Assembly (NCBI GenBank): GCA_029891385.1
Contig: CM057228.1
Span: 34,785,023 to 34,849,022 of the forward strand
Length of the DNA: 64,000 nucleotides
Direction of reading: 5' to 3'
From: Erythroxylum novogranatense
Lineage: Eukaryota > Streptophyta > Magnoliopsida > Malpighiales > Erythroxylaceae
In this document: in pieces, positions 59,637-64,000 of the stretch
How positions within the stretch are numbered: position 1 is the first letter of the stretch
Layout of the letters: every line of letters starts with the position of its first letter
Notes under the pieces: generated by a model
Databases searched by the model: none
Told to the model about the DNA's origin: nothing
What the model saw: only the letters and a program-made list of their open reading frames with translations
Position numbers and translations under genes: made by a program

Positions 59637-60889
59637 TGTCAAGGATTTGTGCATCATTTGGAATGGATTGCTTTGTGCTTAAAGTTGATTTTGGTTGTGA
59701 TAATAGCTTTACTATCGGTTTTACTAGTTATAATATAATTAAGGAATCAGTGAACTTTTTTAGATAATAACATTATAGGTCTTGTACATTGATAATCAAT
59801 ATGATTTCTAAGGTAAATTTTCTGAAGTTTCTCAAATAAATGGAGCAACATATTTCATGGAGAAAGTAAAACATTTATTAACTTTGATGAGGCCATTGAT
59901 GACATTTATAATTAACATCAAGAGGAATTCTTGAACACGACATTGCCAAATGGATTACCTGTTCCTGAATTGGTTGATAAAAAGACTGTTCTATTACATT
60001 CTGGAGAGAATTTGATGCTTCTAATGGTTTATACAATGAAAAAGGACTTTTCTGCAAGAATTTTGCAAATAATGTCATATATGCAGAAATATCAAGTGAC
60101 TTGGAAAACAAGTACCTAGAATTGAACATGAAATTTGTTTTAACAGAGCATCAATTTGAAAGTTTGGTGGCTCAAGATATACAGTTGACGAATGATCATT
60201 TTTTATTCTTAATTGGTGTTAAGACCCTGGGTTTTAAAAATAACTTCTATTAAAATATGATCATCAATTAAAACATTATTATTATCCATTCTTAATCAAA
60301 TTTATAATTAAATATACCGTGAGTTGTTATAAATTTAATATTTTTTTGTAAATTGATATTGTATGAAAAATAGATTTCTAACTATGTAGTAAATTTAATG
60401 TTTATATTTTTAATATTTTTAATTATTTAATAATTGTTTTGTTACCAAAAGAAGTATAATTTTCTTAAATTATTATATATAAACAAATAGTAATTTAATA
60501 AAATATTTTATAATATAATAATATAAATAAATATATATAACAATTTTATATAATTTTTAATAATATTCACAAGTTAATTCTATTACTCATTTTAAATTAA
60601 GAGATAAAATAATTTAGCATCATTGATCAAAATCTCAATTTATACTTCCATATGTTTTTCAAGATGTTGAAGTTAACTCAGTATAGAAAATTATTATAAT
60701 TTTTTTTAAACCATGTCATCATAAATTATTTTACACATAAACAACTAATATTAAATTTAATTTTATCAACATCAAATGACAAACAACTAATGAATCAATT
60801 TGGTAAATCAATTGATATAATCACTATTAACTAACAAATAATAAAATCATTAATAAATTAATGTAATCAGTTGATTGTCAAACATGACA
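59637..60889. other. Unassigned block and AT-rich spacer downstream of the USE1 fragment
   Basis: The part 59870-60120 has coding-like texture, including a frame with NTTLPNGLPVPELVDKK, but no family is recognised and an in-frame stop precedes it. From 60240 to 60889 the sequence is extremely AT-rich with no coding signal and ends in the putative right terminus of the inserted segment. Confidence 0.4.
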
Positions 60890-60904
60890 TTTATCTTTTT
60901 TTAT

Positions 60905-61085
60905 TTATGACAATAATCCATCCACTCTATTTAAAATTTGTCATTACTACCAATAATGTCCCATCAAATCACCACTTTTATATTATTAAAAAAACGAACA
61001 TTAATTTTGCACTAAAATATATCAACAACAAAAGAGATCATTTCAATTAATTTAACAAGACATCATCTTATCAATATTTAAAAGC
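60905..61085 (-). repeat. 5' LTR of the Athila-like element, outer part
   Basis: Aligns with 43315-43495 of the 3' LTR (tccactctatttaaaatttg, caaatcaccactttt, tttcaattaatttaacaaga). Together with 49495-50030 it completes the LTR, which shows the 50031-60904 segment interrupts it. Confidence 0.7.
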
Positions 61086-62017
61086 AAAAAGCAGACGCCA
61101 TACAGAAAGAAAACAAATATCGTACGAACTGTTTTTATTAAGTTACAAAAAAGGAATCAATTATTTATTTCTCTTTCTATTGTATTGAACTCTTGTCAAC
61201 CGTTGGTTAGAAACATCCTCAGAATAAATGAATTAGAGAAAAGAAAGAAAGATTTCACCTGCTTTTAGATAGACGCGATCTCACACAATTGTTCCCTGCC
61301 CTTTGAGACACGGCTGCGGAGTGCCGAGAGTTTTAAGGATAGAGACCTTAATAACTCCAAGATTGTCTTGTTTTGAATCACAGATTCGGTTTAATGGAAG
61401 AACTCTCTCCTCATATTTCTCACCCTCCACGCGCTCTTTATTTTCTTGTGTAATTCCCCTGATTTATACCAAATGAATTGAGGGGAATTCAAAACTCTCA
61501 TGTTCGGAAAAGAAATAAATATAATTTTGATAAAAGTTAAATGTCAAGGTCAAAGATCCTGCTCCTGCTCCTGCTTAATAATTGGAATTTGGAGAACAGT
61601 TGCGCGTGTGGAGCTAACGACGACAATGCGTGGGACAATTTCATATGCATTACTCTAGGAATAATCAGTACCATGAGACCAAAACTCAAGGCACGGAAAG
61701 ACCACACAGGCCATTATTGGTAATAACAAAAAACGAGATAAATTTTAAAATAAGAAAAAAAATTAGGGGAGGTATCATCAAGCTAAATAATTAAATATAT
61801 GAAAATTCCTTATATGCAGAAGTATACAGACTACGTCAAAATCTAAAAGATCTTGAAATTTTAAATCTACATCCTCTAAATTTTTGGGGTGAGATCGTAG
61901 GAGTTTAGGATTATTTCAATTAAATCAGAATACCCGATATAAAAAAAAGGAGATAAATTTTAAAACAAGTAGAAAAAAATGTAAAGTAGTAGCAAGAAAA
62001 GCCAAGTTGCAATGATG
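61086..62017. other. Spacer upstream of the phosphatase gene
   Basis: No gene recognised. Positions 61240-61420 are less AT-rich (tgccctttgagacacggctg) and may be an old repeat. 61700-62000 is AT-rich. Promoter elements other than the TATA box are not obvious. Confidence 0.5.
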
Positions 62018-62023
62018 TATAAA
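62018..62023 (+). promoter_or_regulatory. TATA box of the phosphatase gene
   Basis: TATAAA in gatgTATAAAggc, 111 bp before the start codon. With a start site ~30 bp downstream it would leave an ~80-nt leader without upstream ATG. Confidence 0.55.
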
Positions 62024-62128
62024 GGCACTCTTTATTTTGCTCGGCTCTTAATCATTTACCTACGTCAGGACCGCCATCGCCACCGCCGCCGTCACGACCA
62101 CAGACGTGAAACGATTCGTTGATTCGTA

Positions 62129-63446
62129 ATGGCCGAGTTAACTCAGGCCGAGGTGGTGTACTCGCCTCGCTCGCTGCGAGTATGGCGAACACTCTGGAAT
62201 TGGTTGGGTTTCTTCTTCCAGATCTTTCTATCAATCCTAAGGGCTCTAGGACACCTTCCTCTTCTCTCTTCTTCTTCTTCTTCTTCTTCTCACTCCTTTA
62301 AGCCCTTGCCGGTTGTTGAATTGTCGGAGACTGATCATCTTTCGGCCCTCGAGATCGCCGCCGATCCTGATTCACTCGTCGCCGATGAGACTGTTCAGAA
62401 ACTCACGGTACTGTTTTCCTTTTCAAGTTCTGTCTTGATTTGACTTTTCCATTGATCGCTGTTGGACATTTGTTTTTGGTATTGAATCAGTTGTGGCGTA
62501 TTTTCAAAGGACAAATATTAGTTTCTATTGCCTTTTAAGTTAAAGCTCTTGGCGTCGCTTATTTTTGGGTTACTGTTTTATTTGAAATTATTGGAAACTG
62601 AAATATATGTAAATGAAAATGAGGTTTCAACAGCTAATTATTTGTTAACAGTGGACCAGCATAACTTGTCTTGTAAAGTCCTAGTATCGTTGTCTTGTCT
62701 ATGTTTTTATAGTAAGCGATGACATGAATATAAGGATTTACTCCTTAATTTGTTAGAGGACATCTATTAAGAGCAGAATCTTGAAGTCTATGTGAACTGT
62801 TGTCTGTTGGTTGCCTCAAAGTTTTGGCTTTGTAAGAACGGAATCTGTAGTCATTACTGCAGAACCATTTTTTTTTTTCTAATTTCACTTCATGTTGGGT
62901 GAGACTGACACGTGAATTTGCAGGTGGTTCTGGACTTGGATGAAACTCTAGTATGTGCATATGAGACATCGAGCTTACCCATTGTTCTACGAAATCAAGC
63001 AATAGAAGCTGGGTTAAAGTGGTTTGAGTTGGAATGTGTTTCATCTGACAAGGTTTTATTAATAGTTTTGTAGTAAGGCAGTTGCCTAGGAAATTTTTAG
63101 AGAAACCCTTTTGACTTGAATATGTTGGTGTTTGAAGGAATTTGAAGGAAAGCCTAAGATCAATTATGTTACGGTGTTTGAGCGGCCTGGACTGGATGAA
63201 TTCCTGAAACAACTTGGTGACTTTGCTGACCTTGTGCTCTTTACAGCTGGCCTTGAAGGTCTGATTATCACCACTACAAATACAATCTTCTGTCAGCCTG
63301 TTATATCTTTTCATTTTATCTTTGATTTTCTTGGAAATTCAGTTACTCTCTATGACGTTTACAGGTTACGCTAGACCACTTGTTGATAGGATAGATACAG
63401 AAAAGAGATTTTGTCTTCGCCTATATCGACCTTCTACAACTAGCAC
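62129..63446 (+). CDS. SCP/Dullard-like FCP1-homology (HAD) phosphatase, 3' part beyond window
   Basis: Predicted protein phosphatase of the HAD superfamily, FCP1-homology/SCP type, which removes phosphate from Ser/Thr through an aspartyl-phosphate intermediate. Four exons are inside the window: 62129-62407, 62924-63052, 63138-63258, 63365-63446. All junctions are GT/AG with agreeing phase. The N terminus (MAELTQAEVVYSPRSLRVW) leads into a hydrophobic segment (about 21-44, WNWLGFFFQIFLSIL), a likely membrane anchor as in Dullard/CTDNEP1 proteins, then a poly-Ser run coded by a TCT repeat. The catalytic DxDxT is LDLDETL with D97, D99 and T101; motif II is LFTAG (T172). The downstream motif with VDNN is not reached, because the window ends in intron four. 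Strong resemblance to the Arabidopsis At3g55960-type protein is from memory. The substrate is unknown. Confidence 0.93.
62268..62290. repeat. (TTC)n microsatellite inside exon 1
   Basis: A run of CTT/TTC triplets encodes eight consecutive serines after the membrane segment; length is likely polymorphic. Confidence 0.8.
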
Positions 63447-64000
63447 GTAAGTACTGTCCTTTCGGTGTCCCTCTCTCTCCTCTGTCTCCCCTCTCTCGTT
63501 ATATTTGTCTTCCCTCCAAATTTATGCCATTACTTAAAGAGCTCATCTCTTGAAATAGGAAACTGTATCAATTTAGATGAGGGTGCTCGTTATGGAAAAC
63601 ATATTCTCCACGCTGACAATTTCCATGAGTACCTTGTATCTATTATTTTCCATATATAACAGTATAAAAATATGGGAAAGATGCCATGAAGATCTTATGT
63701 TTTTCTCCACTTATTTTCTCTTAACTGGATAATCCTTAAAAGATGTGCTCCTTAATTATCAAGAGATCTTTTGGAGGTTGGAAACAACTAAACTTACGTT
63801 CAGTGTGCTGAAATTTTGACTGTTTAGGGTTTTTTCGTTTGTTCAAAGTGCTGCTAGATTAGCCATGGACTGCGATATCCGGTGATGCAGCACTAGGAAA
63901 GGGATCCAGTGAAATATGATTAACATGCTTGTGAGACGTACTTTCCTGGTTAATATATGTGAACTAAGACCTTTATACCTGACAGAACCTGTTTCAACTG
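63447..64000 (+). other. Intron 4 of the phosphatase gene (continues past window)
   Basis: Starts with the donor gtaagt. No further exon matching the conserved post-motif-II region is seen up to the window end. It is T-rich, with a CT-rich run at 63465-63500. Confidence 0.7.

Larger units (their letters stand above)
50031..60889. mobile_element. Possible hAT-like element carrying USE1 exons, inserted in the Athila LTR
   Basis: The left end GGCCTTGTTTGGCTG (50031 on) is typical of hAT/MITE termini. Near the right, 60863-60889 reads taatcagttgattgtcaaac + atgaca, which reverse-complemented matches the left end at about 17 of 26 positions. On both sides the Athila LTR continues in correct order (50030 inward, 60905 outward). 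Without the 7.9-kb solo-LTR nest (51061-58986) the segment is ~2.9 kb and holds three USE1 exons and an unassigned block. No transposase is seen and no clean 8-bp target duplication was found, so a hAT origin is inference. Confidence 0.45.

Noticed and set aside
62745..63314. 189-codon open frame on the minus strand
   Set aside because: It lies antisense across exons and introns of the phosphatase gene, whose exon/intron structure, phase and conserved motifs on the plus strand explain the sequence; no recognisable protein in the antisense frame.

Overview
The window is nuclear DNA of a eudicot plant. It has intron-bearing genes with GT/AG splice sites, AT-rich spacers, tRNA-derived SINE remnants and several layers of plant LTR retrotransposons, and no sign of bacterial or organellar gene organisation. 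The species cannot be named from the sequence. Two real host genes are visible, both on the + strand: a seven-exon DYRK-type protein kinase (DYRKP group, 37532-41701) and the first four exons of a membrane-anchored SCP/Dullard-like FCP1-homology phosphatase (62129 to beyond the right end). Three exons of a USE1-type SNARE gene (50294-59636) look like a broken or captured copy.

Layout. 1-6978: a minus-strand element with 4.5-kb LTRs and an interior of only about 0.6 kb, cut by the left window edge. 6979-9790: unresolved repeat-derived DNA. 9790-18129: a minus-strand L1-type LINE remnant, split by a decayed Copia element (10138-14094) and by a solo LTR of 3.2 kb (14696-17856). 18130 to about 35.7 kb: an old Copia element interrupted inside its reverse transcriptase by a second Copia element (21756-33653), whose 5' LTR in turn holds a 2.2-kb solo LTR (22978-25172). 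35.7-37.4 kb: a SINE and an AT-rich spacer. 37.5-41.7 kb: the kinase gene. 42.2-50.0 kb: a minus-strand Athila-like Gypsy remnant. 50031 to about 60889: a segment that appears to sit inside the Athila 5' LTR. It carries the USE1 exons and a nest of two solo LTRs (51061-58986, with 54357-57735 inside). 61.1-62.0 kb: spacer. 62.0-64.0 kb: the phosphatase gene.

The order of insertion can be read from target-site duplications and from reading frames that resume across the junctions. Four large solo LTRs (2.2, 3.2, 3.4 and 4.5 kb net) carry 5-bp duplications, so LTR-LTR recombination has been frequent here. Most of these large LTRs, although they have two kinds of termini, share one internal plan: an array of related ~100-nt modules, then a short variable repeat cassette, then a conserved box. 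I found no new enzymatic or defence system. The most unusual signals are this modular LTR plan, a minisatellite of TGACGTCA sites that differs in copy number between the two LTRs of one element, an array of 10-bp palindromes in a retrotransposon leader, and the USE1-bearing segment inside an LTR.
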